A stretch of DNA of 59,068 bases, taken from contig CALWIW010000009.1 of assembly GCA_944380855.1 (NCBI GenBank), positions 1 to 59,068 of the forward strand. The letters run 5' to 3'. The position numbers and the translations under genes are program-made. The stretch is from an uncultured Clostridia bacterium. Its GTDB lineage: Bacteria > Bacillota > Clostridia > Oscillospirales > Acutalibacteraceae. Each line of letters starts with the position of its first letter. The first letter of the stretch is position 1. Of the stretch, positions 8,066 through 16,761 are shown one piece after another. Under the pieces are notes generated by a model that saw only the letters and a program-made list of their open reading frames with translations, did no database searches and was not told the DNA's origin.

Positions 8066-8569
8066 TTACAGGTTGTTAAGTTTTTGTACAATCTGATTTA
8101 CACAATCCTCGGGAACCGTGTTTTCGTCTGCTGTAATTGTAATATCTGCGTACTTTTCATAAAGCGGAGTACGCACCTTAAAAATATCCTCCAAGGTTTC
8201 TCCCTTTTTAAAGGCTATTCCCCTTGTTTTTATATTTGTAATTCTTTTTTTCAACACATTCAAAGGAACCTCAATATAAACCACTATTCCATTATTTCTG
8301 AGATTGTTCATAGCCTCACTGCTTAGTATCATTGAACCACCTGTAGCAACAACAGAATTTACCGGGCAAATTTCTTTTCCCACCTGCTGTTCAATCTCCA
8401 AAAACTTATCAAGCCCTTGATTATCAATAATTTCCTGTAGCTTTTTGCTTTCTCTTTTACAAATAACAAGGTCTGTATCAATAAAATCAAAGCCCAAAGA
8501 CTTTGCAAGTATAACGCCTACAGTGCTTTTTCCGGAACCCGGCATTCCCACCATTATTATATTTTTCAC
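8066..8569 (-). CDS. Shikimate kinase-like protein
   Basis: A 167-residue P-loop kinase of the shikimate kinase type. Visible are the Walker A GMPGSGKST, the DTD after strand 2 (the shikimate/Mg aspartate), ATGGS (the GG loop) and RTPLYEKYAD near the C-terminus (substrate arginine). The usual FRxxE segment after helix 2 reads FLEIE here, so the shikimate-binding arginine corresponding to R58 of E. coli AroK is absent. It may still phosphorylate shikimate or a related small alcohol. The start is GTG 8569, which has GGGGAG just upstream in the 13-nt gap after the ABC transporter stop; an ATG at 8626 lies inside that gene. Confidence 0.75.
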   Translation of the reverse strand: MKNIIMVGMPGSGKSTVGVILAKSLGFDFIDTDLVICKRESKKLQEIIDNQGLDKFLEIEQQVGKEICPVNSVVATGGSMILSSEAMNNLRNNGIVVYIEVPLNVLKKRITNIKTRGIAFKKGETLEDIFKVRTPLYEKYADITITADENTVPEDCVNQIVQKLNNL

Positions 8570-8582
8570 ACCAATCTCCCCT

Positions 8583-10313
8583 TTAACTTCTCTCAGAATA
8601 CATTGAATAAAGCTTATAATATTCACCTTTTTTATCCATAAGCTCTTTGTGTGTTCCGGATTCGGCTATTCCGTTTTCCGTCAGGACAAAAATTCTTGTA
8701 GCATTCCTTATGGTTGTAAGTCTGTGAGCAATAATAAATGTGGTTCTGTCCTTGGCAAGTCTTTCCAATGACTGCTGAACAAGCAATTCGCTTTCGTTAT
8801 CAAGAGCAGATGTTGCCTCGTCAAGAATAAGCACCGGGGGATTTTTCAGAAAGAGTCTTGCAATTGAAATTCTCTGTTTCTGTCCGCCCGAAAGCTTTAC
8901 TCCTCTTTCGCCTACAAATGTGTCATACCCATCGGAAAGAGATAAAATAAACTCATGGGCACCGGCAAGCTTGGCGGCGTTTATAATTTCCTCATCAGAG
9001 GCGTCTTCTTTTCCGTAAGCGATGTTTTCCTTTACAGTTCCGTTAAACAGATAAACGTCCTGCTGAACAACACCTATGTTCTTTCTGAGGGATTCAAGGC
9101 TTATATCTCTTACATCAACACCATCAAGGGTCACTTTTCCGCCTGTAACGTCATAAAATCTCGGAATAAGACTGCAAATTGTGGTTTTTCCTCCGCCTGA
9201 CGGTCCAACCAGAGCTATACTCTCACCCTTTTTAACATCTATATTTATATGGTCAAGCACCTTTTCTCCCTCTTCGGAATAAGAAAAGCTCACATCGTCA
9301 AATTTAATATTACCCTGAACCTTATCCATTACAACAGGATTTTCCTTATCCTTTATTGTGACAGGCTCGTCAATTATCTCGAAAAATCTTTCAATACCTG
9401 TTGTACCTTTTTGGAATTGCTCGGCAAACTCCACTATTCTTCTTATTGTTGTAAGAAGAGTCTGAATGTACAAAAGATAAGCCACCAAGTCGGCACCGTT
9501 TATAAATCCTTTTGACATGAAAATACTGCCAACCAAAATAACGGCTACATACATTACTCCGTCCATAAACCTTGTTGAGCCTTGGAACAAAGCCATATAT
9601 CTGTAGGCAAATCTTTTTATTTTCAAAAACTTCAAATTTTCCCTGTCAAACTTTTCCTGTTCAACAGGTTCGTTGGCAAATGATTTTACTACTCTTATTC
9701 CGGTGAGGCTATCCTCTATCATTGCGTTAAGTTCCGCTGTCTGAACACGGGTTTCTTTAAAACCACGCTTCATATTTCTTCTGAAAAACACAATTCCTGT
9801 TAGCATTAAAGGAAGCAGTGCAAAAATAATCAAAGTCATCCAAATGTTGACCCCTGCAAGAATTACAAAGGAACCCACTATTTTAAGTCCTGCAATAAAA
9901 AATTCCTCAGGGCAATGATGTGAAAATTCCGTAACATCAAATAGGTCGTTGGTTATTCTGGACATAAGCTGACCCACTTTTGCGTTATCATAAAAGGAAA
10001 AGGACAGTCTTTCCAAATGAGCAAACAAATCTCTTCTCATATCCGTTTCAAGACGCACACCCATCACATGGCCTATGTACGCCATGTAATAATTTGCCAC
10101 GGTATCAACAATTCTCAAAAATAGATAAATAACAACAAGCCTTATTGCCATGGGCAAAAAAGTATCTGTAATTCCCAATGCCGCAGTATTTGTTATCTGA
10201 CGGACTATCATAGGAAAAACAAGCTCGCAAACTGTGGAAAGTCCCGCACAAAGCAGGTCTATTACAACTATTCCCAAATAAGGCTTATAATATGGCAAAA
10301 ATCTTTTCAGCAA
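8583..10313 (-). CDS. ABC transporter, fused permease and ATPase
   Basis: A 576-residue half-transporter of the exporter (MsbA/LmrA-like) type. An N-terminal six-helix membrane domain fills about residues 1-310, and an ATPase domain follows with Walker A GPSGGGKTT, signature LSGGQKQR, Walker B LILDEATSALD and the switch histidine in IIAHRLTT. It should work as a homodimer, exporting a lipid or drug. TTG 10313 is chosen because GGGAG lies 7 nt upstream and the product then starts LKRFLPYYKPY, as in relatives; ATG 10328 and a longer frame lack a ribosome site. It is downstream of the rRNA methyltransferase gene in the same direction. Confidence 0.88.
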   Translation of the reverse strand: MLKRFLPYYKPYLGIVVIDLLCAGLSTVCELVFPMIVRQITNTAALGITDTFLPMAIRLVVIYLFLRIVDTVANYYMAYIGHVMGVRLETDMRRDLFAHLERLSFSFYDNAKVGQLMSRITNDLFDVTEFSHHCPEEFFIAGLKIVGSFVILAGVNIWMTLIIFALLPLMLTGIVFFRRNMKRGFKETRVQTAELNAMIEDSLTGIRVVKSFANEPVEQEKFDRENLKFLKIKRFAYRYMALFQGSTRFMDGVMYVAVILVGSIFMSKGFINGADLVAYLLYIQTLLTTIRRIVEFAEQFQKGTTGIERFFEIIDEPVTIKDKENPVVMDKVQGNIKFDDVSFSYSEEGEKVLDHINIDVKKGESIALVGPSGGGKTTICSLIPRFYDVTGGKVTLDGVDVRDISLESLRKNIGVVQQDVYLFNGTVKENIAYGKEDASDEEIINAAKLAGAHEFILSLSDGYDTFVGERGVKLSGGQKQRISIARLFLKNPPVLILDEATSALDNESELLVQQSLERLAKDRTTFIIAHRLTTIRNATRIFVLTENGIAESGTHKELMDKKGEYYKLYSMYSERS

Positions 10314-10335
10314 ATATATCACTCCCATCAAAATA

Positions 10336-11145
10336 TTACAAACGCATATCGGCTGAAACCCAAAATGCTGCGGTAAGTTCAAGTTCCTCAAACTTTAACA
10401 GCCTGCTTTTGTTTTCTTCCTTTATTCTGTTAAGGTGAGGGGTCATATAAAGAAGATCCTTAAGCTCTTCATTATTCACATAAAACTTAAAGCTGTGTTT
10501 TTCACTGTACACCCTTTTAAAAAGCTTTTCATCGTGCTCAACAGGCTTTTTGTTCTGAGGAAAAACCTCATCGTAAATAATCTCTTTCATTTCTATAAGA
10601 TGTTCTGTTGCGGCATTTACCTCTATGGCAACTCCTCCCTTTTTAAGCACTCTGCTGTATTCACCGTCCATAAATAGAGAAAACATAGCTGTAACTATGT
10701 CAACACTGCTGTTTTCAACAGGCAAAAGCGAGGCTGTTGCAACAATCCACGAGATATCCTTTCCACGGGAACAAGCCATCTTTACTCCGTCCTTGGCAAT
10801 ATCAATTCCTATGGTATGGCTGTTTTCAAAGCTGTCTGCCAAAGCACGGGTATAGTACCCCTCTCCGCAGCCAACATCTAATATTTTGGGATTTTCTGTT
10901 TTACAAAACATTTTCGCAGTTTCTTTTACCTCTTTGCAAATAGGACTATACTTTCCCGTTTCCAAAAATCTTCTCCTTGCCGTAAGCATTTCCTTTGTAT
11001 CCCCGGGGTGAAGAGAATGTTTATTCTGAACCGGAAGCAAATTTACATATCCCTGCCGAGCCAAATCAAAGCAATGCCTGTTCTCACATATATATGATTT
11101 TCCGTCTATTATCAGGCTTTTTCCGCATAAAGGACAAATAAGCAT
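10336..11145 (-). CDS. RlmA-type 23S rRNA (guanine-N1) methyltransferase
   Basis: A 269-residue SAM-dependent methyltransferase. The N-terminal zinc finger CPLCGKS...CENRHCFD followed by ARQGYVNLL is diagnostic of the RlmA family, which methylates G745 or G748 of 23S rRNA. The SAM-binding motif ILDVGCGEGYYT is at about residues 90-101. Normal length for the family. The choice between the G745 and G748 type (the latter linked with macrolide resistance, TlrB) cannot be made by eye. It is first of three consecutive minus-strand genes with the ABC exporter and the kinase-like gene. Confidence 0.87.
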   Translation of the reverse strand: MLICPLCGKSLIIDGKSYICENRHCFDLARQGYVNLLPVQNKHSLHPGDTKEMLTARRRFLETGKYSPICKEVKETAKMFCKTENPKILDVGCGEGYYTRALADSFENSHTIGIDIAKDGVKMACSRGKDISWIVATASLLPVENSSVDIVTAMFSLFMDGEYSRVLKKGGVAIEVNAATEHLIEMKEIIYDEVFPQNKKPVEHDEKLFKRVYSEKHSFKFYVNNEELKDLLYMTPHLNRIKEENKSRLLKFEELELTAAFWVSADMRL

Positions 11146-11275
11146 ATTACCGCCTCTTTCTATTATCTAAATATTATCCTTTAACAAGTAAAATAAGTCT
11201 TTAGAAAGGATATTATTTTTTAAAATTAAAGTCAAGAGTTTCCTTATATAAATATGCACAAATATGCACAAATGA

Positions 11276-11307
11276 AAAACAACGGCAGAAAAATCCACCG
11301 TTGTTTT
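11276..11307 (-). terminator. Rubredoxin terminator
   Basis: Ten-bp arms (11276-11285 and 11298-11307) with a 12-nt loop, followed on the minus strand by a T-rich run. It is 24 nt beyond the rubredoxin stop. Confidence 0.8.
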
Positions 11308-11330
11308 CAAATTAATAACTTATGCGATAA

Positions 11331-11486
11331 TTATTCAGCAACGAACTCATCTTTGCCTACACCGCAAAGTGGACATTCAAAATCCTCAGGAATGTCTTCC
11401 CACTTTGTGCCGGGTGCAATGCCGTTATCCGGATCGCCGAGAGCCTCGTCATATCTATATCCACATACTTCGCAAACGTATACCAT
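11331..11486 (-). CDS. Rubredoxin
   Basis: A 51-residue one-iron electron carrier, complete and standard. The two iron-binding knuckles are CEVCGYRYD near residues 5-13 and [12 protein letters not shown] near the C-terminus, giving the Fe(Cys)4 site, with the usual [16 protein letters not shown] between them. AAGGAGG lies 8 nt before the ATG. It has its own SigmaA promoter and terminator, so it is monocistronic. In anaerobes rubredoxin feeds electrons to oxygen and peroxide detoxifying enzymes such as rubrerythrin; no partner is adjacent here. Confidence 0.97.
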   Translation of the reverse strand: MVYVCEVCGYRYDEALGDPDNGIAPGTKWEDIPEDFECPLCGVGKDEFVAE

Positions 11487-11571
11487 TGTAACGTCCTCCT
11501 TAATAGAATTTAATAATATCTTATCCCATAAGGGAAATAAGCTTATTTAATATAAATGTTTCATTTCTACA

Positions 11572-11600
11572 ATTATACAACTAAAAATATCATTTGTCAG
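11572..11600 (-). promoter_or_regulatory. Rubredoxin SigmaA promoter
   Basis: On the minus strand CTGACA (11595-11600), a 17-nt spacer and TATAAT (11572-11577) form a strong promoter, giving a leader of about 80 nt. Confidence 0.75.
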
Positions 11601-11625
11601 TAACTTGGTAACATTTATTTATCGA

Positions 11626-13059
11626 TTAAATAATTCTGATATTCAGTGTATCTGTACCGGAAGTAGGCACAGTTTTGTTTGAAGAAAGAACCAAAACCGT
11701 ATCGCCTTTCTTTACATAGCCTGTAGAAAGGGCCTTAACCATAGCCTGCTTTGTAATAGCATCGGTTGTCAGCTTTTCTTCGCCGATTACCGCTGTTATA
11801 CCCCAGTTCAGACAAAGCTTTTTGCAAACCTTTTCTGAAGTAACAACCGCAATAATAGGACAGCTTGGTCTGTAATGAGCCATAGCTCTTGCCACCTGAC
11901 CTGTTGCACTTTCAACAATAATAGCCTTGGCTCCGATATTTTCAGCAACAACCTTTGCAGCATGGCAAATTGTCTCTCTGAAGCTTTCGGCAATAGGATA
12001 TTTCTTTATATATTCCTGAAGAGCGATTGATTCCCCATTGCTTTCAGCCTCACAGCAAATATCATTGAGAGCCTGTACGCTTTCTACAGGATATTTGCCG
12101 GCGGCAGACTCTCCGGAAAGCATAACAGCACTTGTGCCGTCATAAACAGCATTTGCAACGTCGCTTATCTCTGCTCTTGTAGGTCTCGGAGAATTTGTCA
12201 TACTCTCAAGCATCTGTGTAGCAGTGATAACATATTTACCTGCAACAACTGTTTTTCTGATAAGTGTCTTTTGAATTTCAGGAAGCTTGATAAAAGGAAT
12301 CTCAACGCCCATATCGCCTCTGGCAACCATTATTCCGTCGGCAACCTCCAGAATTCTGTCGATATCATCAACACCGCTTTGGTTTTCAATCTTTGCAATT
12401 ATTTCAACGTATTCAAAACCAATGCTGTCGATATAGTCTCTAAGCTTTATAACGTCATCTGCCGATCTTACAAAAGATGCTGCAATAACATTTGCTCCCT
12501 GCTCAAGACCGAATTCAATATCTGCACGGTCTTTGGCACTAACATAAGGCATATTTATGTGATAATTCGGGATATTTATACTCTTTCTGTTTGAAAGCTT
12601 TCCTCCCTTAACTACAGTGCAAACAATCGCATCGGGAGTAGCCTCTTTAACAGTAAACATAAGCTTACCATCGTCCAAAAGTATTTCTCTTCCCTTAATT
12701 TCTTTATCCGCTGCAAACAAATCTACAAGTTTAGGATATGAAAGAGGAACCCCCTTATCGTTTCCCTTCTCTCCTTCTTTAAGAAGTGAAAACTCCTGTC
12801 CCTCCTGCAATTCAACAAATCCGTTCTCAAAAATTCCTACTCTTACCTCAGGACCTTTTGTATCAAGAAGAATAGCAACATTTTTGCCGCTTTCTGCAAT
12901 CGCTGTTTTTACGGTGTTAAATCTTTTTTTCTGCTCCTCATAGGTACCGTGGGACATATTAAAACGTGCAACGTCCATACCGGCGGCAATCATTTTTTTC
13001 AATGTTTCTTTATCGTCGCAAGCCGGACCCATTGTGCATACTATTTTTGTTTTTCTCAT
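11626..13059 (-). CDS. pyk: Pyruvate kinase
   Basis: A 477-residue glycolytic enzyme that makes pyruvate and ATP from phosphoenolpyruvate. It starts MRKTKIVCTMGPA as usual. Conserved parts are ARFNMSHG (nucleotide and metal site), the MVARGDMGVEIP segment and ATQMLESM. It lacks the extra C-terminal PEP-utiliser domain found in Bacillus pyruvate kinase, so it is the short form. The gene is monocistronic with its own promoter. No strong terminator is visible between it and the rubredoxin promoter region. Confidence 0.97.
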   Translation of the reverse strand: MRKTKIVCTMGPACDDKETLKKMIAAGMDVARFNMSHGTYEEQKKRFNTVKTAIAESGKNVAILLDTKGPEVRVGIFENGFVELQEGQEFSLLKEGEKGNDKGVPLSYPKLVDLFAADKEIKGREILLDDGKLMFTVKEATPDAIVCTVVKGGKLSNRKSINIPNYHINMPYVSAKDRADIEFGLEQGANVIAASFVRSADDVIKLRDYIDSIGFEYVEIIAKIENQSGVDDIDRILEVADGIMVARGDMGVEIPFIKLPEIQKTLIRKTVVAGKYVITATQMLESMTNSPRPTRAEISDVANAVYDGTSAVMLSGESAAGKYPVESVQALNDICCEAESNGESIALQEYIKKYPIAESFRETICHAAKVVAENIGAKAIIVESATGQVARAMAHYRPSCPIIAVVTSEKVCKKLCLNWGITAVIGEEKLTTDAITKQAMVKALSTGYVKKGDTVLVLSSNKTVPTSGTDTLNIRII

Positions 13060-13175
13060 ATAATTTACACCTCATACACTATTATTTAGCCATACAATAA
13101 TAAATTTCCTATTAGTCAGTTAAGGAATTATATACCAATATATTCAATAAGATATTGCCGTACGCTCTTGATTGA

Positions 13176-13204
13176 AGTATACCATTTAAATCCGAAAAAA
13201 TCAA
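13176..13204 (-). promoter_or_regulatory. pyk SigmaA promoter
   Basis: On the minus strand TTGATT (13199-13204), a 17-nt spacer and TATACT (13176-13181). The leader to the pyk start is about 110 nt, with GAGGTG before the ATG. The rest of the interval 13205-13353 is AT-rich and I see no gene in it. Confidence 0.75.
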
Positions 13205-13353
13205 TAGAAACCCTGCTGTTTATCCAAATTTTACAGTTATTATTTTAAAAATTTATTTAAACACATCAATAAGTATTTCAGCTTTCCTCAGCTCTCTTTA
13301 TGCAATAATTATAAATAATTTAATATGTATTTTAACATCAGCCACGTTTAATC

Positions 13354-13382
13354 TTGATTTTATCATATGTAAATGATAGACT
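13354..13382 (+). promoter_or_regulatory. Promoter of the GNAT gene
   Basis: TTGATT (13354-13359), a 17-nt spacer and TAGACT (13377-13382), 33 nt before the start codon and just ahead of the AGGAGG site. Confidence 0.65.
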
Positions 13383-13414
13383 ATATCCATTATTATGAAA
13401 TTTAGGAGGAAAAA

Positions 13415-13984
13415 ATGGATATAAGAAAACTTTCAAAAAATGATATAGAAAACATTTACCTTAATCAGATGAAACAGGATTTTCCGCCGGAGGAAATAAG
13501 ACCATGGAGCATGTTTGAAAGAATCTTTTCCTTGGGATTTTATACAGGATATGGTCTTTATGAGAAAGAAAAACTTCTTTCCTATGCCACCTTTACTTTT
13601 TCTGAAAACAATAACACAATACTTTTGGATTTCTATGCTGTTGACTCTTCCCTAAGAGGAAAAGGAATAGGCGGAAAATTTTTAAAAGAGCTGTCTGACA
13701 AGCTTGAAAATAAAATTATTCTTTTAGAGGCTGAAAATCCCGAATTTGCAAAAAACGACGAGGACCTGAACATTCGCAGAAGAAGAATAGAATTTTACAA
13801 AAGAAGCGGTGCTTTTCTCTCAGGTATAACATCAAAAGTATTTGAAGCTGATTTTTCAATTATGTATCTCTCAAAAGACGGAGAAAAAAGCGACAGCGAG
13901 ATTTATTCATTAATAAATGAAATTTACAATGCAATGTTCGAGGAAAACGTTTTGAATAATCACGTACAGGTGTTTAAAAAGTGA
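13415..13984 (+). CDS. GNAT family N-acetyltransferase
   Basis: A 189-residue protein with the GNAT fold. The acetyl-CoA binding signature is in YAVDSSLRGKGIGGKFLKEL at about residues 75-95, preceded by the strand with the catalytic core. N-terminal PPEEIRPWSMFERI is seen in a clostridial subgroup of these proteins. It transfers acetyl groups to an unknown amine (protein, small metabolite or drug). It has its own promoter, and the ferritin promoter begins just beyond its stop. Substrate cannot be predicted. Confidence 0.82.
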   Translation: MDIRKLSKNDIENIYLNQMKQDFPPEEIRPWSMFERIFSLGFYTGYGLYEKEKLLSYATFTFSENNNTILLDFYAVDSSLRGKGIGGKFLKELSDKLENKIILLEAENPEFAKNDEDLNIRRRRIEFYKRSGAFLSGITSKVFEADFSIMYLSKDGEKSDSEIYSLINEIYNAMFEENVLNNHVQVFKK

Positions 13985-14016
13985 AAATATACTGAATTTT
14001 TTTCATTTTCGGGAAA

Positions 14017-14043
14017 TTAGCACTCTCAACCTTAAAGTGCTAT
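14017..14043 (+). promoter_or_regulatory. CIRCE-type HrcA operator upstream of ferritin-htpG
   Basis: TTAGCACTC (14017-14025), exactly nine nt, then AAGTGCTAT (14035-14043). The CIRCE consensus is TTAGCACTC-N9-GAGTGCTAA; the left arm is perfect and the right arm matches at 7 of 9 positions. It ends on the -35 box of the promoter, where bound HrcA would block transcription. Heat or unfolded protein would then relieve it. Confidence 0.8.
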
Positions 14044-14071
14044 TGACTTTTACTGACCATAGTTCTATAAT
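14043..14071 (+). promoter_or_regulatory. SigmaA promoter of ferritin-htpG
   Basis: TTGACT (14043-14048), a 17-nt spacer and TATAAT (14066-14071), an almost perfect vegetative promoter giving a start near 14078 and a short leader. Confidence 0.88.
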
Positions 14072-14121
14072 AAAAAGTAAGCAAAATAACATATCAAAAA
14101 TCAAGTTTGGAGGAATAAAAA

Positions 14122-14634
14122 ATGCTTAATGAAAAAATAGCCGACCTTTTAAACCAACAGATAAATAAGGAGTTTTACTCTGCTTATCTTTATCTTGATT
14201 TTTCAAATTACTTTTATGATGAGGGCTTAGACGGTTTCGGCAACTGGTATAAAATTCAGGCTCAGGAAGAAAGAGACCATGCCATGCTGATTTTGAGATA
14301 TATGCAGATGAACGGTATGAAGGTTACTTTAGAAGCCATTGATAAACCCTCTGTTGAACTCAAATCACATCTTGAGGTATTGCAGGCAGGATACAGCCAC
14401 GAGCAGTATGTAACAGGTCTTATCAACAACATCTATGCCGCTGCCCATGATGTAAACGATTTTAGAACTACACAATTCCTTGACTGGTTCATTAAAGAAC
14501 AGGGCGAAGAGGAAGAAAATGCAGATAATCTTGTTAAAAAGTATAAGCTTTTCGGCGAGGATGCCAGAAGCCTTTATATGCTTGACAACGAGCTTAAAGC
14601 AAGGGTTTATTCAGCACCGTCACTTGTAATTTAA
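14122..14634 (+). CDS. ftnA: Ferritin
   Basis: A 170-residue bacterial non-haem ferritin that oxidises Fe2+ and stores it as mineral inside a 24-subunit shell. Ferroxidase ligands are visible at E17 (NKEFYSAY), E50 and H53 (AQEERDHA), with the third helix-pair ligands around residues 94 and 127. Length and order are canonical. TTGGAGG precedes the ATG. It is 26 nt before htpG with no terminator, so the two are probably co-transcribed from the promoter with the CIRCE site, which would make iron storage part of the protein-stress response. Confidence 0.95.
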   Translation: MLNEKIADLLNQQINKEFYSAYLYLDFSNYFYDEGLDGFGNWYKIQAQEERDHAMLILRYMQMNGMKVTLEAIDKPSVELKSHLEVLQAGYSHEQYVTGLINNIYAAAHDVNDFRTTQFLDWFIKEQGEEEENADNLVKKYKLFGEDARSLYMLDNELKARVYSAPSLVI

Positions 14635-14660
14635 AATTTTAAAGGAAAGAAGATATAAAT

Positions 14661-16544
14661 ATGGAAAAAATGCAATTTAAGTCAGAATCTAAAAGACTTC
14701 TTGACTTAATGATTAATTCTATCTACACTCACAGAGAAATATTTTTAAGGGAAATTATTTCTAATGCCAGCGACGCTATCGACAAGCTTTGCTTTATCTC
14801 ACTTACAGATGATAAGGTGGGAATGAGCAGAAGCGATTTTAAAATTCTCATTAAAGCAGACAAGGAAAATCGTACCCTTACTGTTTCCGACAACGGTATA
14901 GGCATGGACAAGGACGAGCTTGAAAACAATCTCGGCACAATTGCTTCCAGCGGTTCTTACAAGTTCCGTCAGCAGCTTAAAGACGAGGACAAGGAAAATG
15001 TTGATATTATCGGACAGTTCGGCGTCGGCTTTTATTCGGCATTTATGGTAGCAAAGGAAATTACCGTAATCACAAAAAAATACGGCAGTGAAACAGGCTA
15101 CAAATGGCAGTCTTCAGGTGCGGACGGTTACACAATTGAAGAATACAACAAGGACGCTGTAGGCACTGAAATTATTATGCTGCTTAAAGACGATACAGAA
15201 GAAGACAAGTACAGCGAATATCTTGAACAGTACAAGCTCTCTTCTCTTATCAAAAAGTATTCCGATTACATAAGATATCCAATCGAAATGGATATGGAAT
15301 CAACAAAGGTTAAGGAAGGCACAGAGGAAAAGCCTGAGTACGAAACAGTTGTAGAAAGAAAGACTCTTAACAGCATGGTTCCAATCTGGCAGAAAGCCAA
15401 AAAAGATGTTACAAAAGAGGAATATAATAATTTCTACAAAGAAAAATTCTTCGACTTTGAAGATCCGCTCCTTACAATCACCACTTCTGTTGAGGGCGTT
15501 GTTACATACAAGGCACTGCTTTATATTCCTGCGAAAACTCCGTATAATTACTACACAAAGGAATACGAAAAGGGACTTCAGCTGTATTCAAGCGGTGTTA
15601 TGATTATGGAAAACTGCTCTGATTTGCTTCCCGAGCATTTCAGATTTGTAAAAGGCGTTGTTGACTCTCAGGACCTTTCTCTGAATATTTCAAGAGAAAT
15701 GCTCCAGCACAACAGACAGTTAAAGCTTATTGAGGAACATTTGGAAAAGAAAATCAAAAACGAGCTTGCTTCTATGCTGAAAAAAGACAGAGAAAACTAT
15801 GAAAAGTTCTTTGCAGCTTTCGGCAGACAGCTTAAATACGGTCTTGTAAGCGATTACGGTGCACACAAAGACAAGCTTTCCGACCTTATTCTTTTCTATT
15901 CCTACAACCAGAAAAAGCTTATTACCCTCGATGAGTACGCTGAGGCTATGAAAGAAGATCAAAAATACATCTACTTTGCAACAGGAGAAAACAAAGAGAT
16001 TATTGAAACACTTCCTCAGACAGAAATACTCAAGGATAAGGGATACGATTTTCTCTGCTGTACAGATGAAATTGACGAGTTTGCACTAAACAGTCTCCGC
16101 ACATACAAGGAAAAAGAATTCCGTTCTGTTCTCAATGACGATCTTGGCATTGAAAGCGAAAACAAGGAAGAAGAAAAGGAAGAGGGTCAGGACGCTCTCA
16201 TCACCTTTATCAAGGAAACGTTGGGCGATAAAGTTTCACAGGTTGTTGCTTCCAAAAAGCTCAAGAGCCATCCTGTATGCCTTACAGCTCAGGGAGGAAT
16301 TTCCTTTGAAATGGAAAAATATTTCAGTGTTGTACAGCCTGAGAGCGGAATGAAAGCACAGCGTGTGCTTGAAATCAATATGAGTCATCCGGCAGTTAAG
16401 GCTTTAAAGGATAAGATAACCACAAACATTGAGGAAGCTAAAAAATATGTTCAGCTTCTCTATAGTCAGTCATTGCTCATCGCCGGACTTCCTTTGGAAA
16501 ATCCCTCTGAATATACAGATCTTGTTTGCAGCTTGATGGTATAA
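14661..16544 (+). CDS. htpG: Molecular chaperone HtpG (Hsp90)
   Basis: A 627-residue bacterial Hsp90. The N-terminal GHKL ATPase domain (about residues 1-220) shows REIISNASDAIDKL, DNGIGM, GTIASSG and IGQFGVGFYSAFMVA. The middle domain contains the catalytic loop region NISREMLQ, and the C-terminal dimerisation domain follows an acidic linker around residue 495. Length is normal. It sits downstream of ferritin behind the CIRCE-type operator, which fits its role as a heat-shock chaperone. A strong terminator follows. Confidence 0.97.
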   Translation: MEKMQFKSESKRLLDLMINSIYTHREIFLREIISNASDAIDKLCFISLTDDKVGMSRSDFKILIKADKENRTLTVSDNGIGMDKDELENNLGTIASSGSYKFRQQLKDEDKENVDIIGQFGVGFYSAFMVAKEITVITKKYGSETGYKWQSSGADGYTIEEYNKDAVGTEIIMLLKDDTEEDKYSEYLEQYKLSSLIKKYSDYIRYPIEMDMESTKVKEGTEEKPEYETVVERKTLNSMVPIWQKAKKDVTKEEYNNFYKEKFFDFEDPLLTITTSVEGVVTYKALLYIPAKTPYNYYTKEYEKGLQLYSSGVMIMENCSDLLPEHFRFVKGVVDSQDLSLNISREMLQHNRQLKLIEEHLEKKIKNELASMLKKDRENYEKFFAAFGRQLKYGLVSDYGAHKDKLSDLILFYSYNQKKLITLDEYAEAMKEDQKYIYFATGENKEIIETLPQTEILKDKGYDFLCCTDEIDEFALNSLRTYKEKEFRSVLNDDLGIESENKEEEKEEGQDALITFIKETLGDKVSQVVASKKLKSHPVCLTAQGGISFEMEKYFSVVQPESGMKAQRVLEINMSHPAVKALKDKITTNIEEAKKYVQLLYSQSLLIAGLPLENPSEYTDLVCSLMV

Positions 16545-16573
16545 GCCTGTAAATATGCAGCCAAATATTGTTA

Positions 16574-16603
16574 AAAAGCCGGTCTTTATTATGACCGGCT
16601 TTT
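16574..16603 (+). terminator. htpG terminator
   Basis: Perfect 11-bp arms (16574-16584 and 16593-16603) with an 8-nt loop; the right arm ends in TTTT. Confidence 0.88.
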
Positions 16604-16761
16604 AATCGCTTGTTTTAAATATAAAACTCAAAATATAATGATAAAATTCAGAAAAACATCAAGATATTGTATTGAAGGTTGTTCAAAATAATGTTATAAT
16701 TAGGTACAAGTTTTACCGGTAATACGTTAAGACAACAAACATTATAAAAGGAAGTGAAAAG

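Noticed and set aside
11251-11272. Short direct repeat AATATGCACA near the rubredoxin terminator
   Set aside because: Two 10-bp copies in AT-rich DNA, with no feature around them that would give it meaning.
11626-13059. Truncated pyruvate kinase
   Set aside because: The protein is shorter than the Bacillus enzyme only by the extra C-terminal domain, which many bacteria lack; catalytic parts are complete.
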